DNA of 64,000 bases from NCBI GenBank assembly GCA_029931535.1, contig JAQPZY010001412.1, positions 806,001 to 870,000 on the forward strand, written 5' to 3'. Under the pieces are notes generated by a model. That model made no database searches, was not told the DNA's origin, and saw only the letters and a program-made list of their open reading frames with translations. Origin of the DNA: Margaritifera margaritifera. Taxonomy: Eukaryota > Mollusca > Bivalvia > Unionida > Margaritiferidae. Positions 24,601 to 32,226 of the stretch are shown here, in pieces. Both the position numbers and the translations under genes were made by a program. The stretch's first letter is position 1. Every line of letters starts with the position of its first letter.

Positions 24601-27402
24601 TTTAAAGTCTATGTATTTCGATCAGTAGATCAGGATGCTTATTAGGATGTTTATGTCGTCTTTTTGTACATTGATCAGATCTTTAAAAAAAAAATTTGTT
24701 TGTCCCTGTTTCTATAAATTCAAAATTTTAGGAAAAACGTAACCGAAATAAAGCAGTGATGACTCTCAGAACCTTTTTATTGCAATCAAAACCAAAGTTT
24801 CGCGAAAAGTGTTCATTTGTTTGGTACATTTGTATGCACTGCACATGGAAGTTGAATTGGAACGATAAAATTTTTAATACTTGCATATTTGCATTGTATT
24901 TCTTAAAGTTAATCGACATTTAATGATGCGCAAGACTTTGCATCGTGAGGTAGAACATTTAAATCACTGTAAATAACCTAAGGCGGCGGCGTTTACCAAA
25001 GTGTCCTGATGATTACTTATTTTTTTAATTTTATAAATTTATTTTATTGTTTAAGATTATGCTACAGATATCACAAATTATCGAACTCGCATTTACATTC
25101 ACTTTTAAAAGGAATATCTATTGAATCATAGTACAGCCCATATTATCTGCAAGTCTTTTCCAGGACACTAAATTTATATTTTTATTAACTCTTTTGGTCA
25201 TATTCCAGAAGAGCTTATGCAATTTGTACGTTATCCATCCATCCATCCATCCGTCGTCCATCCGTTAGCACAAGTTTGTTATCGCTACTCCTCCTAAACT
25301 ACTTTGCGAATTGCCACGACACCTAACACACATTCATCCCTCTAAAAAATCTTGTTATTGCTACTTTTCCTAAACGGATGGTCTTGTGGACCTGGGGTTT
25401 TAACTAAAAGCATTTTTATGTTTTCTAGTTGATCCTAAATGAAAATAGTGCCTATCTTACATTTAATATGACCGCTATGGCAATATCTTGAAAATATTAT
25501 CATCGCTACTCCTGGATGAGTTTTCATATCGACATAGGGTTTCACTAAAAGACTTCTTATGATGTCTTCCTCAAATAATAAAATGGTAGCAATCTGACAT
25601 CGAGTATGGCCACTACTCCAGAAGAATGGATGATCTTATGGACATGGGGTTTTCTCGAAAAGATCATAATGTCTTGTTGATCCTAAATGAAAATAGTGCC
25701 GATCTGTGCTCCAGCATAGCCGCCATGACGGTCATCTTGAAAATCTTGTTAACAATACTTCGCCTGAACAGATGGCCATATCGATATGGGGATTTTACTT
25801 AAAGACGTATTATGATTTGCTTGGTCCAAAATGAAATTGGTGATCAGCAGATATAAAACATGATGACCATGGCAGCAATCTTAAAAACTTTTAATCAATA
25901 GGCCTCTTAAATGTTTAGTCGTATCAACGTTGGGTTTACACGAGCACACTTCTCACTAATTAGATCTCATTACAGCTACTTCTCCGCAATTGATGACCAT
26001 ATCGACATATTTTATTTGTAAAAGTCTCTTCATGTTTGCAATATATAGTTGTTCCTACATTAAAATGATGCTGATCCAACCTCAAAAATGGCTGCCTTGA
26101 AGGCCAACTTGACAATCTTTATATGGCTTCTGTATATATGGTCTTTTCAACATGGGATTTTCACAGAAACACAGGATCATAATTTGAATGGTTCTGAATG
26201 AAAATCGTGCTTGTCTGGCTTCCAACATGGTACTTTTTGGCCAACTCAAAAATCTTGTTATCGCTTCTACTCTTGCTTGAATGGTGGCATTTGGGTTTCA
26301 CTAAAACACTTCCAGCAATATGCAGTTGGTTCCGAATGAAAATGGTGCAAATTTGACCATGAACATGTCTGCACTTTTGGGAAGGAGTTTACAAACCAGA
26401 CATACTTGACGTCGTGCTCAAGTCACAGTTTATTGCTTGCACTTTTGTACTTGACTGAGCTTACGAACGCAGTGAATTGTACATATACAACTTAAGTTTG
26501 ACCAGACTTTGTATTTAGTTACATTCCCATAAACAACTTGTCAGCACTCCGACATTGATTTTAAGGTCAGATGTCTTGATTTGGGTATTTAGATGTACTG
26601 TCGTTTGAGAATGATAACAAAACAAGTATGAATGGAATTTTATCTAACCTAGTCTGTGGACATATCTGAAGAATACTTTGAATGATGCCAATTCAGTATC
26701 TTTTTGTTTCTTCTTTCTTTTGTTGCTGTTTTTTTCCACAAAAGTAATAATTATATATTTAACCACACTTTGAATATGGGTATAACTTGACATTGTCTCA
26801 GACAATTAAGTTCAGTGATCTTCTGTTGGTGATACAAGTCCACGTCAAAGGCCACGAGAAAGAATGTTGTTCTGCACTTACAGGTATCTTGTGAGCATGT
26901 TAAGTCGAACATGTAGGAAAATATTTTTGTTACCAAGGTTGATATCTTGGAGTTTCTTAAGATTATCAGAGATAGTTTCAATACTCAGCAGTTAGAAAGA
27001 ATACAAGGACAGAAAGAAAGAAAAAAACGAACTCATTGTGGAGTCCTAGAAATTCTTCTTCTTTTTTTTTTGACACTAGGCTAGTGGAACTTATGTCCAT
27101 TCTAGGGACTGCTGTCTGATATACTATCATGTTTCGAACTGATAAGGATGATTTTTGGAACATTCCATATATCTTGAATGTCAGTGTTAATAGTTTAATC
27201 TGACATACGCCAGTTCAACTTTTTTTGCTATAATGTAAACGATAGTGATTTAGTTTTGAAATTAGAGTTCTGAAAGCTTATCACTTCATAACCAATAATG
27301 TAGTTTTGTTTTCCTTTAAAGGGAGTGAAATTTGCAGTGTTTTTGCATGCCTCACGAGCCCTTACCGAGAAGAAGGAGCAATACGCCACGCCTATTCAAT
27401 GA
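2404..27402 (+). CDS. C7orf25: C7orf25-like UPF0415/DUF1308 family protein, 5'-partial, five exons in window
   Basis: Five exons (2404-2632, 16530-17315, 18666-18850, 19347-19427, 27322-27402) join in phase into 453 codons plus TGA. Every intron is GT-AG: GTAATT/TGTAG, GTAAAT/TTCAG, GTAAAC/TATAG, GTAATT/TTAAAG. The protein matches the vertebrate C7orf25 family from its N-terminal third to its last residues. Conserved blocks include '[20 protein letters not shown]', '[17 protein letters not shown]', '[10 protein letters not shown]' and '[16 protein letters not shown]'. The roughly 60 N-terminal residues are in exon(s) left of the window. An acidic, Ser-rich linker (about 16740-17040) between the two conserved halves looks longer than in vertebrates. 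The molecular function of the family is unknown. The 'NLDITALI' and '[10 protein letters not shown]' blocks resemble the first strand and the C-terminal motif of PIN-like nuclease folds (inference). Introns total over 23 kb and are filled with repeats. Confidence 0.93.
2660..2702. repeat. TG/TA-rich simple sequence
   Basis: A short imperfect (TG)n/(TATG)n tract just after the donor of the exon ending at 2632. Confidence 0.7.
3155..3232. repeat. About 30-bp tandem repeat, 2.5 copies
   Basis: 'TTTGCACGAAATAATTG', 'TTTGCACGGAATGATTG' and 'TTTGCACGAAATAGC' recur at about 30-bp spacing. They abut the tail side of the SINE that follows. Confidence 0.7.
3228..3366 (-). mobile_element. tRNA-derived SINE, minus orientation
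   Basis: Read on the minus strand it has a tRNA-like head: A-box region 'GGTGGTTAGCGTACCGGACT' and B-box region 'GGCTTTGAATCGAAGC'. A tail containing 'AACCTACTTGTGTTGCTATT' follows. The same tail and head occur in the SINE at 17847-18046, so the two are diverged members of one family. The head-only similarity and extra tail rule out a functional tRNA. Confidence 0.75.
3852..4045 (+). mobile_element. tRNA-derived SINE, plus orientation
   Basis: The head carries a Leu/Ser-type A-box 'TGGCCGAGTGGCC' (3861-3872) and a B-box 'GGGTTCGAGTCTT' (about 3922-3934). It is followed by a body 'GAAAGCTTGCCAGTAGCTTC' typical of molluscan SINE cores. A paired acceptor stem and CCA-compatible end are not evident, so it is a SINE and not a tRNA gene. 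Confidence 0.7.
4147..4166. repeat. Short palindrome CCTCGC...GCGAGG
   Basis: 'CCTCGCAGCATAAGCGAGG' is a 7/7 inverted repeat. It is followed by 'TGTCTGTCAGTGCGTCCGTG', a style common at the start of molluscan interspersed repeats. From here to 4427 nothing else is evident. Confidence 0.5.
4428..5934 (+). mobile_element. Interspersed repeat family A, copy 1 (about 1.5 kb)
   Basis: It begins 'AGCTCACCTGACCGTAAGGC' and ends near 'AGGTGAGCGATGTAAGGCTC'. Both ends contain a small stem-loop (AGCTCAC/GTGAGCT and GTGAGC/GCTCAC) and together they give an inverted terminal word CTCACCTG/CAGGTGAG. The body is a chain of diverged units of roughly 150-180 bp, each with 'ATGCCGATC...CATCAAATAT' followed by 'GCCGCCGTTAC'. 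No protein can be read, so it is non-autonomous. Copy 2 is at 35088-36572 and a partial copy at 17333-18185. Confidence 0.8.
5935..6999. other. Intron sequence, no gene; 42-bp duplication at about 6605-6690
   Basis: AT-rich intron. The only structure seen is a 42-bp imperfect direct duplication containing 'TCACCTTTCAGCAAAT'. Confidence 0.6.
7000..7390 (+). repeat. Dispersed repeat pair, left member
   Basis: About 350 bp with clear similarity to 9255-9650. Shared words include 'TCTATC.GCTTTCTG.....GTGTCCAC', 'CAACA.ACACATGG.AAT.TGT' and 'CAAATTAATTCAT', and a shared 'TAGAGAT' region near the right end. Both are direct orientation about 2.27 kb apart and flank family B copy 1. They could be diverged copies of a dispersed element or the ends of one larger insertion. 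Confidence 0.6.
7913..8945 (+). mobile_element. Interspersed repeat family B, copy 1
   Basis: It begins 'AGCTATACTGGGTGAAGACT' and is composed of diverged units containing 'ATGGTCATATTGACATGG', 'TTTTCAC..AAGACTTCTTATGA', 'CCTAAATGAAAATG.TGC' and 'TTGAAAATCTTGTTATCGC'. Its 3' part ('GACTAGATTTAGTATTTCCC') matches that of copy 3 near 26500. No coding potential. Confidence 0.75.
9207..9254. repeat. 24-bp tandem duplication
   Basis: 'ACGTCCGGATTGTGTGCTTT' occurs twice, 24 bp apart. Confidence 0.9.
9255..9650 (+). repeat. Dispersed repeat pair, right member
   Basis: Diverged counterpart of 7000-7390. A 76-codon open frame here is not preserved in the left copy, so it is not taken as coding. Confidence 0.6.
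9895..10860 (+). mobile_element. Interspersed repeat family C
   Basis: A chain of about six diverged units of roughly 150 bp. They are recognised by 'GAGTTATTGCCC.TGATT.CCCGTTC' recurring near 10099, 10255, 10391, 10566 and 10704, with 'GGATTTCAACCAAATT..GC' between them. It opens with 'CAACTGTCCGTCCCTAAGTT'. The architecture is the same as families A and B but the sequence is different. Non-coding. Confidence 0.75.
10861..11445. other. Intron sequence, nothing recognised
   Basis: AT-rich. A near-duplicate 'AGAAGATATAGACTGG' pair is at about 11220-11260. Confidence 0.5.
11446..11712. repeat. 32-bp minisatellite, about 8 copies
   Basis: A unit containing 'TTGCATTGCCAATGATCAGTG' (first 20 bases diagnostic) recurs every 32 bp, with a TGATCA palindrome in most units. 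Confidence 0.93.
11713..12640. other. Intron sequence with a short (TCTTA)n tract
   Basis: No gene. A pentanucleotide tract 'ATCTTATCTAATCTTATCTT' is at about 12030-12052. Confidence 0.5.
12641..14225 (+). mobile_element. Interspersed repeat family B, copy 2 (longest, about 145-bp units)
   Basis: It begins 'AGCTCTACTGGTCATAGACT', matching copy 1. About ten units follow at roughly 145-bp spacing, seen from 'GTCTAGTTGGTCCTAAAT' recurring near 12880, 13025, 13170, 13315 and 13465. Each also has a 'TATGGCCGCCAC.GC.GCCATCTT' segment. It ends near 'ATCAGAAATGGTTTCGGTAC', which matches the end of copy 3 (about 26960-26990). Non-coding. Confidence 0.8.
14639..14839 (+). CDS. Unrecognised 66-residue ORF with Cys pairs
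   Basis: It starts ATG and ends TAA. The N-terminal half has a Cys pattern (EC...GKCVNC...WFKC) that could bind zinc, followed by a basic stretch '[20 protein letters not shown]'. A donor-like 'GAAAG|GTATTC' lies near its end, so it could also be an exon. It sits in the large intron after family B copy 2. No family is recognised, and it may be a fragment of a transposon ORF. Confidence 0.25.
   Translation: MAKLPYVEFSECLPKTGKCVNCTPTPRQAWFKCQPIGVKKLISLMKRMSTNAGPKLTERYSTTTFF
14840..15439. other. Intron sequence, nothing recognised
   Basis: AT-rich, no repeat or gene identified. Confidence 0.4.
15440..15572. mobile_element. Fold-back hairpin element 1 (133 bp)
   Basis: A near-perfect inverted repeat over its full length. 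The left arm starts 'CAAATGGGTAATGATTTAAT' and the right arm ends 'AATCATACCCATTTG'. The arms are about 60 bp and meet at 'CTCGCCAAGGCTCGC' (about 15500-15515). The inner arm word is 'TTTATGAAACTCGTTGAATA'. The same core is found in the hairpin at 15947-16070. Confidence 0.88.
15947..16070. mobile_element. Fold-back hairpin element 2 (124 bp)
   Basis: Inverted repeat with ends 'AATATGTGCTCATTT' and 'AAATGAGCACGTATT', inner arm 'TTTATGAAACTCGTCGAATA' and core 'CTCGCCAAGACTCGC'. It shares arm and core motifs with element 1, but its outer 15-20 bp are unrelated, so these are two family members and not a local duplication. Confidence 0.88.
16346..16436 (+). mobile_element. tRNA-derived SINE head or tRNA pseudogene
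   Basis: A-box 'CATGGCCGAGTGG' (about 16354-16366) and B-box-like 'GGTCCGATACC' (16421-16431), with a long spacing as in class II tRNAs. It is 94 bp upstream of the exon at 16530. Stem pairing is poor and no SINE tail is clear. Confidence 0.5.
16530..17315 (+). CDS. C7orf25: DUF1308 gene, large central exon
   Basis: Acceptor 'ctcattgtgtag', donor 'GTAAAT'. The first two bases complete the glycine of the previous exon and the reading continues '[17 protein letters not shown]'. Then come the family block '[20 protein letters not shown]', an acidic Ser/Asp-rich low-complexity linker, and the start of the DUF1308 core with '[17 protein letters not shown]' and '[18 protein letters not shown]'. 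It leaves with one base over. Continuous reading upstream to about 16487 and downstream to 17359 is only read-through into introns. A family A repeat begins about 17 bp past the donor. Confidence 0.95.
17333..18185 (+). mobile_element. Interspersed repeat family A, partial copy 3, split by a SINE
   Basis: It starts 'GACTCACCTTGTCGTAACGC', homologous to the family A start, about 17 bp after the donor of the exon ending at 17315. Units with 'ATCCTGGCATTAAGATCTTT' follow. The copy is interrupted at 17847-18046 and resumes with 'CAAATATAGCCCTCTTTACT'. The 3' hairpin end is missing. Confidence 0.75.
17847..18046 (-). mobile_element. tRNA-derived SINE nested in family A, with target-site duplication
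   Basis: On the minus strand the head reads 'GTGGTTCAGTGGTTTACGTG' then 'GGACTCGTAACTGAAAGAGT' and 'GAGTTCGAATTC' (B-box). It runs to a tail with 'AACCTACTTGTGTTGCTGTT' shared with the SINE at 3228. AAATATAG flanks it on both sides (17839-17846 and 18047-18054), as expected of a target-site duplication within the family A unit. Confidence 0.8.
18280..18328. repeat. (GA)n microsatellite
   Basis: About 24 uninterrupted GA dinucleotides, in the intron before exon 18666-18850. Confidence 0.98.
18558..18649. repeat. (TA)n microsatellite next to a splice acceptor
   Basis: About 46 TA dinucleotides ending about 17 bp before the acceptor of exon 18666-18850. Confidence 0.98.
18666..18850 (+). CDS. 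C7orf25: DUF1308 gene, third exon in window
   Basis: Acceptor 'aatgttttcag', donor 'GTAAAC', in with two bases and out in phase 0. It encodes '[19 protein letters not shown]' and '[19 protein letters not shown]', both typical of the family. The acceptor lies only about 17 bp after a 90-bp (TA)n tract at 18558-18649, so the usual polypyrimidine region is replaced by a microsatellite of unstable length. Confidence 0.94.
19347..19427 (+). CDS. C7orf25: DUF1308 gene, fourth exon in window (27 codons)
   Basis: A short phase 0/0 exon between 'aattttatag' and 'GTAATT'. It encodes '[19 protein letters not shown]' followed by 'FVRAAEHQ', the most conserved motif of the DUF1308 core. Without it the last exon would lack its partner motif. 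Confidence 0.94.
19428..20637. other. Intron 5, left part, nothing recognised
   Basis: AT-rich with a 10-bp G-run at about 19571. No gene or repeat family identified. Confidence 0.5.
20638..20738. repeat. 32-bp tandem repeat, 3 copies
   Basis: 'AAATGTTAGCTCTATCAGTA' recurs three times at 32-bp spacing. Confidence 0.95.
20739..21772. other. Intron 5 sequence, nothing recognised
   Basis: No repeat family or gene identified. Weak overlapping open frames on both strands at 21160-21410 are not supported by anything else. Confidence 0.4.
21773..21928 (+). CDS. Candidate in-phase cassette exon in intron 5 (52 codons)
   Basis: An open segment bounded by an acceptor-like 'ttttaattttcaag' and a donor-like 'AAA|GTAAAT'. 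It is exactly 156 bp, phase 0 on both sides, matching the phase of the surrounding intron. It has non-repetitive protein-like composition ('[20 protein letters not shown]'). In other C7orf25-family proteins nothing lies between the flanking exons, so it would split the conserved core if used. It could be an exonised sequence, an exon of another gene, or chance. No family recognised. Confidence 0.3.
22137..24640. repeat. 38/39-bp satellite, about 65 copies, with higher-order structure
   Basis: Units contain 'GATCAGTAGATCAGGATGCT' followed by either TTACAAGTC (39 bp) or TTAAAGTC (38 bp) and 'TATGTATTTC'. Rare variant units recur at long intervals. The GATCCTTT unit is at 23244 and 23551 (307 bp, eight units). 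The unit with 'TCTATGCATTTTAATCAAAT' is at 23063 and 23988 (925 bp, 24 units). Both strands read as repetitive peptides by chance. The array lies in intron 5 of the DUF1308 gene. Confidence 0.97.
24641..25204. other. Intron 5 sequence, nothing recognised
   Basis: AT-rich, no feature identified. Confidence 0.5.
25205..27000 (+). mobile_element. Interspersed repeat family B, copy 3
   Basis: It opens with 'AGCTTATGCAATTTG' and a (CATC)n stretch 'ATCCATCCATCCATCCATCC'. Diverged units with 'TTTCACTAAAAGACTTCTTA' and 'ATCTTGTTATCGC' follow. The 3' portion 'GACCAGACTTTGTATTTAGT' corresponds to copy 1. The end 'ATCAGAGATAGTTTCAATAC' with 'TCAGCAGTTA' corresponds to copy 2. Non-coding. Confidence 0.72.
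27322..27402 (+). CDS. C7orf25: DUF1308 gene, terminal coding exon
   Basis: Acceptor 'ttttcctttaaag', phase 0. It encodes '[20 protein letters not shown]' and six more residues, then TGA at 27400-27402. The match to the C-terminal block of the C7orf25 family ('GVKF.VF.H..RALTE.KE..ATP') fixes both the exon and the end of the protein. It lies 7.9 kb from the preceding exon. Confidence 0.94.
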   Translation, partial: GVKFAVFLHASRALTEKKEQYATPIQ

Positions 27403-27576
27403 GAAAGGTTTAAACTTTGTAAAGCATACTGCAAAGAATGGTGCTTTCAGTGGAAAGTGCCAAAAAAGAGACTCTGCAAAGCCACTGACGGGTTAGCAAA
27501 GAAAAAGAGCCAAAAGAAGGGAACATGAACATGAATGGCTACATAAAAAAAAAAAAAAATTTAGTTTTGTCTTTGA

Positions 27577-27588
27577 AATAAAAATAAA
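27577..27588 (+). terminator. Polyadenylation signals of the DUF1308 gene
   Basis: Two adjacent AATAAA hexamers (27577-27582 and 27583-27588) lie about 175 bp after the stop codon, giving a short 3' UTR. A further AATAAA is at about 27703. Signals are read from sequence only. Confidence 0.6.
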
Positions 27589-27610
27589 TGTGCATCTTAT
27601 TCGGTCATAA

Positions 27611-28374
27611 TCCGGGTACTTTGTTGTTAAAAGTATTGTGAATGCTACTTTGTTCGCCATGGACCCAATATATCAAAGATTGCATTCTGAGTTCCTGAAG
27701 TAATAAAACTTCAACATTTTGTTAAATTCCATTGGCAGTGCCTGATAAAACAATACTTATATTGATCGCATCTTGCTGGATAATCTAGGTGTCCTTGAAG
27801 CTTATTTGACAGTCCAGAACTCTATGATATTCACTGAGGAATAGCAGATTGTTAGTGCCAAGATTGTGCCATAGATCTTTCATTTATTTTTCTTTTGTTG
27901 TTATAGATTGTATGAATGTGGCATCTTTTTATAAAACACTAACGATTGTGCACGTATCAATATTTGTGTACAGTTTAATGAATGTAACACATAGAAGTAA
28001 TATGCAGAATTAAAATCTGAATTAATAACAGTTAATATATTGAAAACAAATTCTTATTTGATAGTTTAAGCAGCTATTTATATGACTTAAAAATACATTG
28101 GAATAGGGGAATGGGGGGTAAATTATATCTTGTAACAGGATCAGTTATATCAAGGGTAAACAAAGATGTGGTGGATACTTTCTGTACTGCATAAGTAAAA
28201 TGAATATGGAGGTACTAAAGTTACTACAGTCCATTTGCTGTCCATTGACTGGCCATAGAATTTCCTTTTTCCAAATTTTAAATATCCAGATATTCATGAC
28301 CTGACAAAATTTTTAAGTTATTGTTGAACATACTCCTATAATGTTTCAGACATTTTTTTAAAGTTTTATAAAAG
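27611..28374. other. Sequence after the DUF1308 gene, nothing recognised
   Basis: AT-rich intergenic DNA without an identified feature. Confidence 0.5.
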
Positions 28375-28377
28375 TTT

Positions 28378-28645
28378 TTGCTTTATACTTCTTTAGTACA
28401 AAACAAGCGCTTTTTTTGGAATTATCACAGAGATATTACTCTGAGATTCAATAGTACAAAACAGCCACTTTGGAGGAATTATCACACAGGTATTACTCTG
28501 AGATTCAATAGTACAAAACAAGCACTTTGTAGGAATTATCACACAGGTATTACTCTGAGATTCAGTAGTACCAAACAACCACTTTGGAGGATTTGTCACA
28601 CATGTATTACTCTGAAATTTTATAGCACAAGCAAAATATGTGATT
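28378..28645. repeat. 57-bp tandem repeat, about 4.5 copies
   Basis: 'ATTACTCTGAGATTCAATAG' recurs at 57-bp spacing (for example 28441 and 28498). The unit is 19 codons long, so one frame on each strand stays open. I read this as a consequence of the period and not as a gene. Confidence 0.93.
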
Positions 28646-28785
28646 AGATGCCACAAGATGCATGATTACTATTGTTTCACTGGGTAATCGCTGTTATGGT
28701 CTATTCCGTCAGTATTGATAATGACTTGTGTTACATGTAACAATCCATTGGTCTTTCTTTCTTCTTTCTCTTTATGAATTATCTC

Positions 28786-28881
<96 letters not shown>

Positions 28882-28960
28882 CCTGTCTGTCTGTCTATCT
28901 ATTTTTATGTTTGCCTATCTCTATATCGATCTGTCTATCTATCTATCTGTACGTCTTTCC
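28786..28960. repeat. Compound microsatellite (CT)n(TA)n(TG)n(CTGT/CTAT)n
   Basis: Successive pure tracts of CT, TA and TG, then interrupted CTGT/CTAT tetranucleotides. Confidence 0.97.
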
Positions 28961-29439
28961 GTATCATTCATTTATTAGTGTATTTCCCAGTCTCTGGTTT
29001 TCTGTTGAAATATTGCTCTTTATCACTCTCTACACTGGTTTTTATGTCGTTCTTTCTGTAGGTACGAAAACGAAGAAACTGTAACTACCTTTTCAACTGT
29101 CAACTTATTGAAGAAAGAAACTAAACTGAAAATATGAACTTGAAATGTGAAATGCACCCTAAATACCTGATGCATTTCGATCGGGGAAAAATAAAGGCGA
29201 GATTCAGGTTTAGAAGGGAAAGAAGCTAAAGACGAAGTCTAACTTGTATACACTCAAATAGCAGAAACCTTCTATATATTATTCAGGGAAATATTTCATA
29301 AATGTCATAATTTGATTACGTAATTTTCGCATATTTATATCTTTCTGAAAATTTTTCATAAAGTCGTATTGAAACACAATTTTGCGATTTTTTAATTTTT
29401 GATCACAAGGTCGCCTAAAACACATTTGCATTGCCCGAT

Positions 29440-30000
29440 CCAAAGTACGGGTAGATATGGTGATAGCGATGTCCGTCTGTCTGCAAAATAAATTGTTTCT
29501 CAAACCTCATATGTGGCACCGCTTGATCCAAGGTCAAGACCGCTTGAGCTGGAAATGAGATTTTCCTTTCTGTATAATAAATAAACATTCCTTGACCTAA
29601 TTTTCATCAAACCTCATAGGTAAACTACACTTGGGCATGGGCAGCTCCCTGTTTATTCAGAGGCCGAGGGGTGGTAGGTCATGGTCACTGTGTAATGTTT
29701 CGGGTTTCCACTCGATAAATCATGTTTCCTGGATCCAGTTTTCATCAAAGGTTCAGATTACATTGTTACACGTGATAACCCTACTTTCCACAAGTTTCCC
29801 GCACCAATTTTTGTCAACATCTTAATTGCATTACATTCGAGGTAGGACAGCTCAAAATTGAGTCTGCATCTGCTCGATCAGAGGTCAAGGTCACTGGATA
29901 TGATTGTTAATGAATTCAAGCCGTAGAAATCTAAGTGAAGTTCCACACGTCATAATTTTCTTATTACGTCATGATTAACATGCATTCAAGCAAATGTCAC
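29440..30000 (+). mobile_element. Interspersed repeat family D (decayed)
   Basis: Irregular repetition of segments resembling 'AAGGTCAAGGTCACTG', 'CTTGACCTAATTTTCATCAA' and 'CAAACCTCATA', spaced roughly 110-140 bp. It is preceded by 'GATGTCCGTCTGTCTGC'. This is a familiar style of molluscan repeat. Non-coding. Confidence 0.6.
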
Positions 30001-31020
30001 AATTTAAATAAACTGTTATGTTTCAAGAGTATATCAAGTCCATGTTGAATTCCATAGATCCTTGACTTTGATTTTTTTTAAGTATGCATCTTCTACCGCA
30101 CTAATTTTTATTCTGACGAAAGTGTATCATATTAGCATTTTAACATTTATTTCCTGCTTTTTCCAACATGTATTAGTGAACGTTTATCATAATTACAGGT
30201 TTAAACAGTTTTCAGAAAAAAATAAATAATATGACCCAAATAGATTATTGGGGTGGGGGGAGGGGCGTCTTTATGCTGGTTTTAACAGCATTTTGAACGC
30301 ATTCTTCGGCCAGAATCAGTAGTTTTGTTCATTAAATGAAAAATTCGTTGATTTTAGTTCAGTATGTATTCGAAGTTGAAGCGTTGTATGAAACCACGGT
30401 CAGGAACAACAGTATACATCCTTGATGTTTGTTGAAGCATAACAACATAATGCATTTTCAAATATTTGAAACATTGAAAACCTTTCTTTGTATTGTTACT
30501 GTCTCTTTTAAAAGCATAAGGTGGAGAACCAGTATATCTGCCGTCTCAATTTTATGTCTATCTTACGGAACATACATCTTTGCTTTTTAAATGACCACAC
30601 CACCGTACTTACCAATGACAAATATATACATTTTTTTCATGAAGAAGATACAGTTTCGGGATATTTTATATTAATTAGTAAAATCGAAACAATATAAATA
30701 AGCTTTCTAGTCAGACCGATATTAACAAAGCATCTAAAAGTTGTTAACTTTCATTAAATACTAGTTTATTATAAGAAGTCAATTTCAGAAAGAAATTTGT
30801 GGTTAGCAAGATTGTTAAAAACCTCCCAATAAATCCCAATTGTTTTTTGTATACTTGTCAATTTGGTGTCCGTGCCCATACGTCCGTCAGTCCACACTCT
30901 AGATTAAGGTCAGTGTTAAAGGTTTTTACTTTCTAGCTAAATAAAGGTTGGGCTCCAAAAAGTGAGTCTTTTGTTTCCTTAGAAGATGACGCTGACAAAA
31001 ACTGGTAACTTTTTCAGTCA
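30001..31020. other. Intergenic, nothing recognised
   Basis: AT-rich. A G-rich run is at 30250-30265. Confidence 0.5.
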
Positions 31021-31024
31021 ATAC

Positions 31025-31172
31025 TGTTATATATTCTCGTAATCCAGGGGTCGCTGGTTCGATACCCGCCCAGGCCAACCGGATCGGCTCTCTCAGGGTG
31101 TCATTGGGAAAAGGCACTTGGCTCCCATTTTCTCCACATGATAGAGCCAGTAATGTGTTGAAAGTGCCTGTT
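31025..31172 (+). mobile_element. SINE fragment with B-box only
   Basis: 'GCTGGTTCGATACCCGCC' is a clear RNA polymerase III B-box. It is followed by 'GGGAAAAGGCACTTGGCTCC' and 'TTTTCTCCAC', typical of a SINE body. The A-box half is missing or decayed. Confidence 0.6.
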
Positions 31173-31974
31173 TCTTATTAAAGTAAAACGATAAAATTAC
31201 TTTATACTGCTAGGAAACCGGATTCGCCAGACTGCTACTATGGTGTCGTAGCTCCAACAGCAATTGACTACCCGCAAAAATCTTACTCGTTATGAAATGA
31301 CTTTGAACGGAGACTTGATTCATCCGTTAACACAAAACATGACAGTTTTCTGGTGCAGTAACTACTGTATAGAAATAATGTACATGAAGTCTGGTTGAAA
31401 ATAATCCAAAGATGAATGTACTTTATTGAGAAACTAAAATTAGACTTTATAGACATTCACTTCCTTACTGCATGACAATAATTTATAATTTGTAGGTTCA
31501 TTTTTTCTGAACAGAAGAGCTACAAAGAGACAAATGTCGTCAGAAGTACAATACAAGATGTTAATTTATAGCATTTCCAGATATTGTCTAGAAACGTTGA
31601 TCTGTGGATTTGAGGGAAAAATACACAGCTTTTCCTCTTAAATAGTTGCTAAGTTTAAGTCTGACATATTATATAAATGATACTAACAGACAAAAGTCTT
31701 AACTGTACCAGATTTTGCATTTGCTGTTGGCTTTATAAATTCCTGCCATATCACGGTGTCTCGTTGTTGGTTTATTTGTGTTGGGGGGTGGGGGGGGGGG
31801 AGGAGGAGTGGAGAGGCAGGCAGTGCACGTCAGGGTATAATGTTTAGAGAAGCAGTTATGGAAAGAAACAAACCAGTCAAGTGACAGGGCAATATATTAA
31901 ATGTTTAAAACGTTCGTTCATGATTTGCACTCGTAAAATATTTCTGATAATTTACTCAGCAGAATTGGATATAT
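31173..31974. other. Intergenic, G-rich run at about 31783-31805
   Basis: No gene. One G/A-rich purine tract. Confidence 0.5.
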
Positions 31975-32226
31975 CCTTTAATGAGTTTTAACATCGTTAC
32001 ATTTTATCTTTTATTTTTGGTTCGACTATCTTTACGTTTATTTGGAAGGATTTACATTCCTATTTCTCTTTTTTTTTGTTGTTGAGTTTGTGTTATCTTT
32101 AAACTTTTTTAACTTATCTTTTAATTGGCATTTTATAGCCAGGATTGTGCTTACGTATCTTTGAACCCTATGCATACATACATACATACATACAATAATA
32201 CATACATACGTATGTACGTACGTACA
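31975..32226 (+). mobile_element. LINE 3' tail fragment with (CATA)n end
   Basis: Similar to the tail inserted at 41033-41310: a T-rich stretch, then 'ATTTTATAGCCAGGATTGTG', 'TGAACCCTATGCATACATAC' and a CATA/CGTA tetranucleotide tract. It is read as a severely 5'-truncated LINE copy. Confidence 0.6.
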
